Origin: Bacteriovoracaceae bacterium
Lineage (GTDB): Bacteria; Bdellovibrionota; Bacteriovoracia; Bacteriovoracales; Bacteriovoracaceae
DNA length: 64,000 nt
Direction: 5' to 3'
Assembly (NCBI GenBank): GCA_018675575.1
Contig: JABGXW010000075.1
Location: forward strand, 56,552-120,551
A program made the position numbers and the translations under genes. Of this stretch, positions 36,277 to 45,400 are shown one piece after another; position 1 is the first letter of the stretch, and each line of letters begins with the position of its first letter. Under the pieces are notes generated by a model, which worked only from the letters and a program-made list of their open reading frames with translations, made no database searches and was not told where the DNA came from.

Positions 36277-37363
36277 AAACAAACTTGAATGTTATCAAAA
36301 CGGAATTAGATTCGAAAATCCATTTTTAGTAGGCTCTGGTCCTCCTTCAACAAATGCAAAAGTAATTGCAAGATCTTTTGATGCAGGTTGGGCTGGATCA
36401 GTGATAAAAACATTGAGTCTTGATAGCACTAAGGTAAGAAATATTGCTCCTCGCTATGGACATCATAAATTTAATGGAAAATGTATAGGATTTACCAATA
36501 ATGAACTCATCACAGACAGGCCTTTAGAAATTTGGCTTGATGAAATGAAAGAGCTAAAAAAAGTTTATCCTGACAAGATTTTAATTGCTTCTATTATGGA
36601 AGAACCAACTAGAGAAAATTGGCTTAAACTTACTGATCTCGTTTGTAAGGCCGGAGCAGATATGATTGAGTTAAATCTTTCCTGTCCGCACGGAATGCCT
36701 GAAAGAAAAATGGGACAGGCAATGGGACAATGTCCAGACGTCATTAAAGATGTTACGAGCTGGGTAAAAGAAGCTTCAACAGTACCTGTCTGGGCGAAAA
36801 TGACTCCAAATATTACAGATATAACAGTACCAGGAAAAGCGGCACTAGACGCTGGAGCGGATGGACTTACTGCTATTAATACTATTTTATCGGTATCTGG
36901 AATCAATATGAAAAACTTCCAGTCTATTCCAAATGTAAAAGGAGTAAGTGCTTTTGGTGGTTACTCTTACACCGCTGTAAAACCTATTGCTCTGAGAATG
37001 ATTGGTGAGTTAGCAATGGCCTTTCCAAAAACAGAAATTTCTGGTGTTGGTGGTATCGTTGATGGGCAATCCTCCGCAGAACATTTATGTATGGGAGCGG
37101 GGACATTACAAGTCTGTACTGCTATTATGCTAGATGGATTTAAGATGATTGATGGCCTAAAAGATGAATTGACTACAATATTAGATGACCATGGAATGGA
37201 TAATGTTCATGAGCTGAAAGGAAAGTCTTTAGAGTATTTTGGAACAATGGCAGAAATGGCCGACCGCCTTGAAGCTTCAAAACAAAAAACAAAAGCACAT
37301 ACAGATAGCTTCTCTGGAGATAATATTGTTGATGTGTCGAATGAGTTAACGAATGATGAATAA
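36269..37363 (+). CDS. preA: PreA-type dihydropyrimidine dehydrogenase subunit lacking the ferredoxin domain
   Basis: Reduces uracil or thymine to the dihydropyrimidine; FMN-binding TIM barrel of the dihydroorotate/dihydropyrimidine dehydrogenase family. Diagnostic text: NPFLVGSGPPSTN, WAGSVIKTLS, IELNLSCPHGMPERKMGQ, WAKMTPNITDIT, GADGLTAINTI and ISGVGGI. At 364 residues it stops where the E. coli PreA (411) continues into a C-terminal 2[4Fe-4S] ferredoxin domain; here no CxxCxxC pattern occurs. No preT partner is in the operon, so electrons must come another way. It overlaps the transporter gene by 8 bases. Confidence 0.88.
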   Translation: MSKNKLECYQNGIRFENPFLVGSGPPSTNAKVIARSFDAGWAGSVIKTLSLDSTKVRNIAPRYGHHKFNGKCIGFTNNELITDRPLEIWLDEMKELKKVYPDKILIASIMEEPTRENWLKLTDLVCKAGADMIELNLSCPHGMPERKMGQAMGQCPDVIKDVTSWVKEASTVPVWAKMTPNITDITVPGKAALDAGADGLTAINTILSVSGINMKNFQSIPNVKGVSAFGGYSYTAVKPIALRMIGELAMAFPKTEISGVGGIVDGQSSAEHLCMGAGTLQVCTAIMLDGFKMIDGLKDELTTILDDHGMDNVHELKGKSLEYFGTMAEMADRLEASKQKTKAHTDSFSGDNIVDVSNELTNDE

Positions 37364-37382
37364 GTATTAATAGTTATATAGA

Positions 37383-37832
37383 TCAAAGGCCCTTTCTTAA
37401 AATGAGCCTTTGTTCTCCTTTCGAGTTTATATTGGTCCCAGTTAAATCAAACCCATTTTTTAAATTCAATATAAGCATCGACTTATACTGATTAGAGGAG
37501 TGAGTAGTTACAGATGTAAATTTATTGTCTTTAAGCCAGGAATGTTGCAAATCCATTAATTTCTTAGCGATTCCTTGACCTCTAAAATCTGGGGCTATGC
37601 CTCCAAGCCAGCTATAGAATGATCTATCTTTTTTTTCGAAACCAACTTTAAAACCAATTAGCTTGTGCTTTGAAAAAGCTAAATTAAATACCAAGTTTTT
37701 TGAATTCTCAATTTCGTAGATAAATCCGTTGGTTGAAAACTTTGCTTTAAAGATAGATTCGTATAGATCTAAGATTTCTCTGAGCTTTGAAACCTCTGGA
37801 AGACCTTCTTGCAATTCATACTGAATATTCAT
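37383..37832 (-). CDS. GNAT-family N-acetyltransferase
   Basis: Acetyl-CoA-dependent acyltransferase of the GNAT fold (149 residues). The acetyl-CoA pyrophosphate loop is recognisable as GIAPDFRGQGIAKKLMDLQHSW (Q/R-x-x-G-x-G/A form: RGQGIA), followed by strand FTSVTTHSSNQYKSM and the closing NGFDL. The start overlaps the msrA stop by 4 bases (ATGA), so the two are translationally coupled. Substrate not readable. Confidence 0.8.
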   Translation of the reverse strand: MNIQYELQEGLPEVSKLREILDLYESIFKAKFSTNGFIYEIENSKNLVFNLAFSKHKLIGFKVGFEKKDRSFYSWLGGIAPDFRGQGIAKKLMDLQHSWLKDNKFTSVTTHSSNQYKSMLILNLKNGFDLTGTNINSKGEQRLILRKGL

Positions 37833-38449
37833 TTCTTTTTCCTTGTGAAAATATAATTAGGAAGATGAAGCTTTTTTTTGCCCCAATGTTTCTTTATGAA
37901 ATTATCTCTCCCAGAACCTTTCCTATACCTTTTATAATGGGAGGGATTCTTTTTATGATAATTTTGGTGGTACTCTTCAGCTTTATAAAATTTAGTGGCC
38001 CTTATAATAGGTGTTACAATTTCTTTAGAGAATACTTTTAAAGTATTTATGAATTTAATAGATTCCTCAGCAATTCTTTTTTGTTCTTTTGAATTATAGA
38101 AAACGGCAGAAGAATATTGTGGTCCACGGTCGTAGAAGCTTCCTCCTGCGTCAGTAGGATCGAAACTTTGCCAGAATAATTCAAAAATTTCTTTCAAGGA
38201 TACCTTCGTAGGATCATATATAACCTTTACTGCTTCGACATGACCGCTGGAGCCAGCTGAAACTTGTTTGTAGGAAGGATTCACAACTCTACCATTTATA
38301 TATCCAGATTCTGCGGATATAACTCCCGGAGTCTTATCAAATGGTGCCTCAATGCACCAAAAACACCCACCAGCAAATATAATTTCCTCTGAAGAATAGA
38401 CTTGATTTGCATTGAACAATACAAAGATTAAAAGAGATATTTTTTTCAT
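37829..38449 (-). CDS. msrA: Peptide methionine sulfoxide reductase MsrA, exported
   Basis: Reduces methionine-S-sulfoxide in proteins. The catalytic motif GGCFWCIEAPF and the sequence GYINGRVVNPSYKQVSAGSSGHVEAV-type core (seen as GYINGRVVNPSY and GSSGHVEAV) identify it. The mature part follows a signal peptide (KKISLLIFVLFNANQVYS), so it acts in the periplasm. The ATG with AGGAG 6 bases upstream is used; an in-frame start 54 bases earlier is unlikely. The last 60 residues are a lysine-rich extension. No msrB is adjacent. Confidence 0.92.
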   Translation of the reverse strand: MKKISLLIFVLFNANQVYSSEEIIFAGGCFWCIEAPFDKTPGVISAESGYINGRVVNPSYKQVSAGSSGHVEAVKVIYDPTKVSLKEIFELFWQSFDPTDAGGSFYDRGPQYSSAVFYNSKEQKRIAEESIKFINTLKVFSKEIVTPIIRATKFYKAEEYHQNYHKKNPSHYKRYRKGSGRDNFIKKHWGKKKLHLPNYIFTRKKK

Positions 38450-38507
38450 AGTTGCTCCTAAGTAGACGCTATAAGTTAAATTGTATTTTTTGCAAGTATT
38501 CAATAAT

Positions 38508-40811
38508 TTAATAATATTTCCTTTTAGTGTCTGTAATAAATAATAAAGCAGGTAGGAAAATGAGATCAGAAATTAGAGCAAGAATTAAAACTACAGAGGT
38601 TAAAAAACCAAAGTTTGAATTGGGGGTGAATGAGCCCATCATAAAGCAAAGAAATGCTGACACTAATACAAATGTAGTCCAAAAAAGAGCAGAACCTGTA
38701 TGTGAATAAACTTTTAAAATGGCTTCAAATGTATTTTGATTTTTACTATATGACTTATGGTAGTCAGAGATGAAGTAAATCGTGTCGTCGACTGCGATTC
38801 CAAGACAAACAGAAGAGATTAAAATAGTACTCACATCAATTGGGAGATGTAATAAGTTCATCACGCCAAGACCTAAAATAGGAGGAACAACATTTGGAAT
38901 CATGGACAATAAGCCTAATTTTAATGACCTGAAAACTATAATCATAAAAAGACAGACAAGGAAAACGGCTAAAGTCATCGAAGAAATAAATGTCTTAACA
39001 ATCATTTTATCTAAAGTTGCTACCATTGATGATTTTCCCGTTATCTTTGCAACAAGGCCATGTCTATTTGCAGCTTTTCTTATTGCTTCAATTCTTTGAA
39101 GACCTGCATGGGAGCCTAGACCTATTATTTGTATTTTAAGACGTATATATCGTTGATCTATAGAGGTCCAAAAAGTAAGGCCCATTCCTTGAGGAAGACT
39201 TAATGAATAGAGGAAAATATTTTCGGCAATAGATTTTCTATTGTTTGGTATGGTATTATTGCCGGTGAGAACACCATTAATTTCTTTTACAATCGTAATA
39301 ATAGAGTTAACTTTTGTGACCTTATGCTGAGTTAAAATCCACTCTTGATACTGCTCAGCTTTTTTTAAGAACTCTGGGTCTAGTATTCCATGTTCTTTCT
39401 CTGAATCTACGACAACTTCAATTACGCCAATGCCACCGATATGCTTCTCAATAAAACGTTGGGCAATAACAATAGGAAGACTGGGTTTGAAATAATTAAT
39501 TATATTTGAATTAACTACATTATTTCTACTTAGATATATTGCAGATGAAGTTAATATGATAAAAAAGATACTTATGGGGTATTTAAAATCTTGTAAATAT
39601 CCAACCAAAACTTTGGTGCATTGTATTTTCAGTTCAGACCGTTTAACATCTTTTTGAGATTTCTTGGCCTTGAAAGGAAGAATTGTTAAAAGGGGAACTA
39701 ACCAAAAATAGGTAAAGAAAAGTGCTGTAAATGCCCCCAGAAATGCTAATGATCCCAATGAGGAAATAGGTTTTATATCAGAAAATGAGAGGGAGAGAAA
39801 GCCCAGTCCCGTCGATATAGATGTAAGTATTGTGGGTAGTAATACCTTGTGAATAGCTTTATGAATGGCCAACATTTTATCATCAAATTCTTGCAAGTAT
39901 TTCTGAAAAGACTTGAGTAAATGAATACTATCGGCAATAGAGATGGCCATCAAAATATTTGGAAGCATTGATGTGACGACATTTAATTTAACACCTGAGA
40001 GGGCACCAATTCCTAGGGACGAAATAATAGTTAGAGCAATCATTGTGATTACAAGTGGTATTGGCAAAAATGATTTGAATATAAAATAGATAGAAATAAA
40101 AATGATCGTTAAAATAATTGGAGTAACTAGTTTTAAATCCTCCAACGTTTGGTCAGAAAAACTAGTTGTGACAGGAGCAGTGCCTGTTAGGTGAATTTCT
40201 ATATTATGGTGAGCTCTAAAGTCATTTACTAACTTCTGTGCGACTTGAACCGTTTCATCATAGAGAGGTTTTTCATCAATAAAGGGACGAATACTACCAT
40301 AGATTGCTACAGTTTTTAGGTCTTTTGAAATTAAAAAATCTTGTGCGCGCTCCATTGCCAAAACTTTTGTTCTTAAACTTTTAAGTTCCTCATTCGTCAT
40401 TCCCTCAATTTCTTCAGGAATGAATGGCTCGATTTCAATATCATCGTCAATGCCTTTGATCTCGAGATAATTGTCGAGTGAATCGACTCTGATAACATTT
40501 GGTACGTCCCACATCTTTTCAGTTAATTTCTTGAGAAGCTTTAGGTTTGAGATAGTAAAAGCATCACCATCATTGAATCTAACTGCAAAAATAACTGAAT
40601 CATCATTACCAAATGTTTTTTCGAAATAATCATATTGTTGTAACATTGGATTATCATGATTGAACCAAACTCTATATGTGAAATCTGACTGAATCTTTGT
40701 TAAACCAAATAAGCCTATCGAGAGAATAAAGATAACTAATGCAAGACAAAACCAGCGTTGCTGAATCAGAAAATTTGAAAAGTATTGCTTAAAGTTATCT
40801 GATAATTTCAT
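38508..40811 (-). CDS. RND/MMPL-type membrane transporter
   Basis: A 767-residue membrane protein with the two-fold RND layout: a first helix (WFCLALVIFILSIGLFG), a large periplasmic loop, a group of helices (PIILTIIFISIYFIF; SSLGIGALSGVKLNVVTSMLP), a second large loop and a matching group (GLGVMNLLHLPIDVSTILISS; GIAVDDTIYFISDYH). The conserved Asp-Asp in the AVDDTIYF segment is typical of MMPL/SSD transporters. The start overlaps the stop of the upstream acyltransferase by one base, so they form one operon. That pairing suggests lipid export or trafficking at the envelope; the substrate is inferred only. Confidence 0.87.
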   Translation of the reverse strand: MKLSDNFKQYFSNFLIQQRWFCLALVIFILSIGLFGLTKIQSDFTYRVWFNHDNPMLQQYDYFEKTFGNDDSVIFAVRFNDGDAFTISNLKLLKKLTEKMWDVPNVIRVDSLDNYLEIKGIDDDIEIEPFIPEEIEGMTNEELKSLRTKVLAMERAQDFLISKDLKTVAIYGSIRPFIDEKPLYDETVQVAQKLVNDFRAHHNIEIHLTGTAPVTTSFSDQTLEDLKLVTPIILTIIFISIYFIFKSFLPIPLVITMIALTIISSLGIGALSGVKLNVVTSMLPNILMAISIADSIHLLKSFQKYLQEFDDKMLAIHKAIHKVLLPTILTSISTGLGFLSLSFSDIKPISSLGSLAFLGAFTALFFTYFWLVPLLTILPFKAKKSQKDVKRSELKIQCTKVLVGYLQDFKYPISIFFIILTSSAIYLSRNNVVNSNIINYFKPSLPIVIAQRFIEKHIGGIGVIEVVVDSEKEHGILDPEFLKKAEQYQEWILTQHKVTKVNSIITIVKEINGVLTGNNTIPNNRKSIAENIFLYSLSLPQGMGLTFWTSIDQRYIRLKIQIIGLGSHAGLQRIEAIRKAANRHGLVAKITGKSSMVATLDKMIVKTFISSMTLAVFLVCLFMIIVFRSLKLGLLSMIPNVVPPILGLGVMNLLHLPIDVSTILISSVCLGIAVDDTIYFISDYHKSYSKNQNTFEAILKVYSHTGSALFWTTFVLVSAFLCFMMGSFTPNSNFGFLTSVVLILALISDLIFLPALLFITDTKRKYY

Positions 40812-41512
40812 TAAAATATTTTATGAAAATTATGTTTGGAGTACCTTTTGAAATCTTCATTAAAGTAGGTTCGACAATCTTCTTCCGCTTGATCGAGGGC
40901 ATTTTTTAATTTTGTTTTGATACTATCAAATTCTTCATAGTCAGTTTCTTCAGGGATAAAAATCGGATCGCCATAGATAACCATTATTCTAGTAAATGGT
41001 TTAGGTAATCTGAATTTATCCCAGCTTTTGAACTCCCAATATTTTTCAGGAACAGCAGCGTAAGGGATAATTGGATGGCCTGACTTTTTTGCCATGTCAA
41101 TTATTCCAGCTTTTGGTATTCTAGCTGGTCCTTTAGGTCCATCGACAGTGACAGCTCCAGCAATTCCTGATTTGAGTAGATTGATCATTTCTTGTTTTGC
41201 CTCTTTTCCTCCCTTGTTAACCCCACTTTTTTTAGAACTGCCACGACAGGCAGTAAAACCAAGCTTCTTACAAGTGTAGGCGATGAGGTCAGCATCTTTT
41301 GATTTTGAAACCATAACAACATGTGGGATATCTTTTTGGGCAAGGTTTCCCTGCAAGAATTGTTGATGCCATAGAGCATATAAGTAATTACCATGCTTAC
41401 TTTGTTTTTGGGCCTTTTTAATATTTTCAAAACCATCATACCGATATCGATAAGATGCATGAAGTGTTGCAGCGAATAGCCAAAGAAATTTTGCTAATAA
41501 ATCATTCAACAT
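40811..41512 (-). CDS. Lysophospholipid acyltransferase family protein (DUF374 type)
   Basis: Membrane-associated acyltransferase similar to DUF374/LpxL-like enzymes. The N-terminus is hydrophobic (LLAKFLWLFAATLHASYRYRY). Core motifs are LYALWHQQFL, containing the conserved His, VVMVSKSKDADLIAYTCKKLGF, ACRGSSKKSGVNKGG, AVTVDGPKGPARIPKAG and PIIPYAAVPEKYWEFKSWDKFRLPKPF (seen in part). The DGPKGP motif is a family hallmark. Length 233 is usual. It is first in a two-gene operon with the RND transporter. Confidence 0.87.
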   Translation of the reverse strand: MLNDLLAKFLWLFAATLHASYRYRYDGFENIKKAQKQSKHGNYLYALWHQQFLQGNLAQKDIPHVVMVSKSKDADLIAYTCKKLGFTACRGSSKKSGVNKGGKEAKQEMINLLKSGIAGAVTVDGPKGPARIPKAGIIDMAKKSGHPIIPYAAVPEKYWEFKSWDKFRLPKPFTRIMVIYGDPIFIPEETDYEEFDSIKTKLKNALDQAEEDCRTYFNEDFKRYSKHNFHKIF

Positions 41513-41690
41513 TTTATTTTCCTTAACATTATCCTAAAAAGATTAAATTTCTTTTAGCATAGGTTTAGTCGCTCTGATACAAATGAGTGTACTCATAATG
41601 TAAATACCAAAGACAATTCTTTAAAATAGCCTCTTCTTTTAAATTACTGCAATTTAATCAAATTAAAATGTCATTGAAAACAACATCGGC

Positions 41691-41735
41691 ACGCTTCGCT
41701 GCGTCATGCTTGTTGATAGAACACAACTATATAAT
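41691..41735 (+). promoter_or_regulatory. Palindrome and TATAAT upstream of psuG
   Basis: ACGC-TTCGCT-GCGT (41691-41704) is followed by a perfect -10 TATAAT (41730-41735), 6 bases from the ATG at 41742. A TTGTTG 14 bases upstream of TATAAT is the best -35. As with the DTW gene, transcription would begin about at the start codon. Confidence 0.35.
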
Positions 41736-41741
41736 TATGTT

Positions 41742-42665
41742 ATGGAATTACCTCTAAATTATTCAACTGAAGTGTCATTCGCAATTAAAAATAATATTCC
41801 CATTGTGGCGTTAGAGTCCACTATTATAACTCATGGTATGCCATACCCGCAGAATGTTGAATGTGCTAAATTAGTTGAAGCTGAAATACGTGCCAAGAAA
41901 GTGGTACCTGCCACTATTGCAATTATCAATGGATGTATCAAAATTGGACTTAATGATGATGAACTTGAAAAGCTTGGACAATATTCTTTAGAAACTTGTG
42001 AAGAAGAAGCATTAAAGATTTCACGCAGGGATCTTTCTTATGCTGTGGCCAATAAGAAAACAGGTGGCACAACAGTATCTGGAACTATGATTTGTGCAAA
42101 GCTTGCTAATATTAGAGTATTTGCCACAGGTGGAATTGGTGGTGTTCATAGGGAAGGTGAGGACACTCTAGATATTTCAGCTGACTTAAATGAATTGTCG
42201 AAAACCAATATCGCTGTTGTTTGTGCGGGGATTAAATCAATATTAGATCTACGCCTAAGCTTAGAGTACCTTGAGACTATGGGGGTGCCAGTTCTTGGTT
42301 ATAAGACAACAAGATTACCAGCATTTTATTCAAAATCGAGTCCATTTGATGTCAATTATCAAATGAGTTCAGCAAAAGAAATAGCTTCATTGATAGTTGC
42401 CCATGACTTATTAAAACTAGAAAGTGGAATCCTTGTTACAAATCCTATTCCTGAAAAATATAGTATCGATTATGATGAAATGGAAACTATTATTGAAAGA
42501 GCGTTAGGGGAGTTAAAGAGTACTGGTCTTAGAGGAAAAGAAATAACACCATTTCTTTTGAGCATTATAGGGAAATTATCGGGGCAAAAATCTTTAGAGG
42601 CCAATATTGAATTGGTGAAAAACAATGCCAGATTGGCAGCAGATATCGCATTAGAACTAGTTTAA
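41742..42665 (+). CDS. psuG: Pseudouridine-5'-phosphate glycosidase
   Basis: Cleaves the C-glycosidic bond of pseudouridine 5'-phosphate to uracil and ribose 5-phosphate. Family text is unmistakable: VALESTIITHGMPYPQN, ATIAIINGCIKIGL, KTGGTTVSGTM, VFATGGIGGVHREGEDT with the catalytic region, and VVCAGIKSILDLRLSLEYLET. The ATG at 41742 fits the usual N-terminus; an in-frame ATG 36 bases earlier falls beside the mini-palindrome. Length 307 is normal. No psuK kinase or transporter is adjacent. Its product uracil could feed the pyrimidine operon 4 kb away. Confidence 0.92.
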   Translation: MELPLNYSTEVSFAIKNNIPIVALESTIITHGMPYPQNVECAKLVEAEIRAKKVVPATIAIINGCIKIGLNDDELEKLGQYSLETCEEEALKISRRDLSYAVANKKTGGTTVSGTMICAKLANIRVFATGGIGGVHREGEDTLDISADLNELSKTNIAVVCAGIKSILDLRLSLEYLETMGVPVLGYKTTRLPAFYSKSSPFDVNYQMSSAKEIASLIVAHDLLKLESGILVTNPIPEKYSIDYDEMETIIERALGELKSTGLRGKEITPFLLSIIGKLSGQKSLEANIELVKNNARLAADIALELV

Positions 42666-42668
42666 TAA

Positions 42669-43163
42669 TTATTTAATTCCTACTGTTGCTGAAACTTCTA
42701 CCTGGTCATCAACACCGATTCCCATATAAGAAATTCCTTCGAAACCAAAGTCTTTAATAGAAAGGTTGAAATTAGCTTTTATATTTTTACCTTCTTGAAC
42801 ATATTTGAATTTAAACTTCTTTGTTTTGCCAAGAATTTTAATCTTTCCTATACCGTTACCGCCGCTACCTTTTGCTGTTACGGCAACATATTTGTATTTA
42901 CCTTTGTTAGAGAGGTACTTAATAGTATGCTCATCTCTTAAATCTAATCCTGTTTTAAGTTTAGAAATTTTAAAAGTGAGTTTCTTAGCATGAAATCCAT
43001 TACCTTCCTTATGCACCTTTCCTTTAATTTTTCCATTTATTTCAAAAGAGCCCGCTGGTGATAGCTCGACAGAGATGACAACTCCCTTTTTCGATGCGCT
43101 GTGACTTAGTGCAGAACAAAGAAGTAGTGGTAGGATAAAGCTTGTATAAATTATTTTTCTCAT
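42669..43163 (-). CDS. YceI-family exported protein
   Basis: Lipocalin-like YceI domain, known to bind polyisoprenoid-type lipids in the periplasm. A signal peptide (IIYTSFILPLLLCSALSHSA) precedes ISVELSPAGSFEINGKIKGKV, then the hallmark LKTGLDLRDEHTIKYL, which matches the RD-H segment of the family. The C-terminal NFNLSIKDFGF closes the barrel. Length 164 is a little short of the usual 190. It converges on psuG with a 3-base gap. Lysine content is high. Confidence 0.8.
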   Translation of the reverse strand: MRKIIYTSFILPLLLCSALSHSASKKGVVISVELSPAGSFEINGKIKGKVHKEGNGFHAKKLTFKISKLKTGLDLRDEHTIKYLSNKGKYKYVAVTAKGSGGNGIGKIKILGKTKKFKFKYVQEGKNIKANFNLSIKDFGFEGISYMGIGVDDQVEVSATVGIK

Positions 43164-43290
43164 GGATATCCTTAGTAGCTAAAATGTAGACTTTATATTA
43201 ATAGAAAACAAAACAGGATACTAGAGGGAAGTTCTTTTTACAGAGAAAATACTCGAAATTCATGTTTTCTTGATGAGTATCGTCAGTTGA

Positions 43291-44844
43291 TCACACACTA
43301 TTTTTCAATTGAAATTTCTTACCACATAGCCAGACAACATAGATCACAGGCAGACCAATAATCGCTGTCATTGCGAAAAAACCTGAATATCCCATAGTAT
43401 CTACCATTGAACCCGAGTAGCCTCCCATCACTTTTGGAAGTAATGTCATTAATGATGTGAAGATAGCGAACTGAACTGCTGTAAATGAGACATCAGTTAG
43501 GTCAGACAAAAAAGCGACAAAAGCTGCGCTCGCTAATCCTGCCGCTAAGTTATCTGCGGAAATGACGAGGTAAAGCATAGGAAGGTTAGCACCCATTTTG
43601 TCTAACAGCATAAACAATAAATTTGTAGCTGAAGAAAGAACCGCTCCCCAAAGTAAAATTCTGATGACACCAAATCGAGTTGTTAGTAATCCTCCTAGAA
43701 ATCCGCCGAGCAGGGACATAACGAGTCCAAATGTTTTTACAACTGAAGCAATTTGGGTTTTTGTGAATCCTAAGTCTTGGTAAAAAACATTTGAAATGAC
43801 TCCGAGGACTATATCTGAAATCCTATAAAGACCAATGAGTGTGAGCAGAAGTATGGCCATGTTCTTTCCATACCTTTCAAAGAAATTTCGAATAGGTGAG
43901 ACATATCCTTCTTCAACCATGTCAGTATTTACTAAGCCAGTTTGACCTATGAGGAAAGCAACAAGTCCCGCGCCAGTAACACTTATGACTAGACGTAGAA
44001 AACCTACTATGAATCCCGCGAAGGCTTTATTATTTAAAAACTCTACTAGCTCTATTTTGAACGAGGAGGTTATATCACCTGTTAAATAGAAGACTGTTAC
44101 AAAACAACATACTATAAGTAGAAATAAAAAGAAAAATTGAATATAGTCTTTTGTTGAATGACTGTCATCTCTCTTTGCTAAATCTGGTTCAGGAGAACTT
44201 AGAGTTGTGACAACTCCAATAAGCATACAAGCGGCCATCGCCAGGTATGACCATTTCCAAGCGTGATATGAATAATGAGTACTCGTAGAACCTAAATATT
44301 CAGCGAAAGCAATTGCGCCAGCTCCTGAGACAATCATTGCTAAGCGATAGCCAGCTATGTAAACAGAGGAGAGAATAGCTTGCATTCTTGCTTCTGCAGA
44401 TTCAATTCTAAAAGCATCGATGACAATGTCTTGAGTTGCAGAAGAGAATCCTAACATCACTGCTGCCAATGCCATATATGTAAGACTATTTTCCCCCGAG
44501 GCAGGATCAATCATGGACATCCAACAAATAGCAGTGATCACTAAACCTTGTGAAAATAAAAGCCAAGACTTTCTTCTTCCAAATAAATTAGTGAGTAATG
44601 GGATTGGAAGTTTATCTACTAGCGGGGCCCAAATAAACTTGAATGAATATCCGAGTGCCGCCCAACTAAAGTACGTAACAGCTCCTCTTTCTACTCCTGC
44701 TTCTCTTAACCAGAGGGAAAGAGAAGAAAAGATCATAAGTATGGGAAGACCTGCAGAAAATCCTAAAAACAACATCGTTGCCACTCGCTTATCAAAATAA
44801 GCCTTCATGTTTTCTGCCCACGTTTCATTAGTAATTTGTGACAC
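43291..44844 (-). CDS. AmpG-like muropeptide permease (MFS)
   Basis: Inner-membrane importer of anhydro-muropeptides for wall recycling. The AmpG signature is clear: LGFSAGLPILMIFSSLSLWLREAGV near residue 30, then ALGYSFKFIWAPLVDKLPIP, GRRKSWLLFSQ, FSSATQDIVIDAFRIE and LSGGFLGGLLT-type text. Around a dozen helices are seen. At 517 residues it is longer than the basic 400-residue permease and resembles E. coli AmpG (491). It fits with MltF and L,D-transpeptidase in the same window. No ampD or nagZ is adjacent. Confidence 0.9.
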   Translation of the reverse strand: MSQITNETWAENMKAYFDKRVATMLFLGFSAGLPILMIFSSLSLWLREAGVERGAVTYFSWAALGYSFKFIWAPLVDKLPIPLLTNLFGRRKSWLLFSQGLVITAICWMSMIDPASGENSLTYMALAAVMLGFSSATQDIVIDAFRIESAEARMQAILSSVYIAGYRLAMIVSGAGAIAFAEYLGSTSTHYSYHAWKWSYLAMAACMLIGVVTTLSSPEPDLAKRDDSHSTKDYIQFFFLFLLIVCCFVTVFYLTGDITSSFKIELVEFLNNKAFAGFIVGFLRLVISVTGAGLVAFLIGQTGLVNTDMVEEGYVSPIRNFFERYGKNMAILLLTLIGLYRISDIVLGVISNVFYQDLGFTKTQIASVVKTFGLVMSLLGGFLGGLLTTRFGVIRILLWGAVLSSATNLLFMLLDKMGANLPMLYLVISADNLAAGLASAAFVAFLSDLTDVSFTAVQFAIFTSLMTLLPKVMGGYSGSMVDTMGYSGFFAMTAIIGLPVIYVVWLCGKKFQLKNSV

Positions 44845-44923
44845 TAAAAATCCTTTCTAGAATAGTTATACTTTAATGATGACAATAAATTTGTGATACG
44901 TCCAGAAAGTGGCGACTTTCAGA

Positions 44924-45193
44924 CTAGTTTTGAGGCTTTATAAAGTCAATTAAAAGGTCTTTATAATCTTGCTTTATATTTACTTTGTCCGCAACAGACT
45001 CAAATGGACCAATATTATTTGATTGGGCAAATGACGAAAGCGTATGATTGTGAAGAATTTGTTTTTGGATACTATTATTCAGCAAGTTTTTGATGGCCGG
45101 AACTGTATGTCTCTCCCCTGGCATACTCGCAGACGCTTCATTAATGAATGCAAACATAAGAAGAAATGGGGTATACATTATCTCTTTCATCAA
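44924..45193 (-). CDS. Small hypothetical exported protein
   Basis: Unrecognised, 89 residues. The N-terminus looks like a signal peptide (IMYTPFLLMFAFINEASAS), followed by a hydrophilic part with VPAIKNLLNNSIQKQILHNH. Two methionines open the frame, and a third lies at residue 6; no strong ribosome-binding site decides between them. No known domain. It stands alone between AmpG and a divergent secreted-protein gene. Confidence 0.45.
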   Translation of the reverse strand: MMKEIMYTPFLLMFAFINEASASMPGERHTVPAIKNLLNNSIQKQILHNHTLSSFAQSNNIGPFESVADKVNIKQDYKDLLIDFIKPQN

Positions 45194-45400
45194 CTGGGAT
45201 TATAACATTTTAGAAAATCCTTAAGGTTTAATTTATCCTTAATATTCTTTAGTTAGTAATTCGAGACAGTTGCAAGGTCTTCCAAGAATAAATGACTCTT
45301 ATTTCAAAAGATTAGAGTCATGTAAAATTGATGCAGCTCTTGTCTAAACCAATGTAAGTTGTTAAAACTAATGATAATTTAAATTTTATGGGAGAATTAG

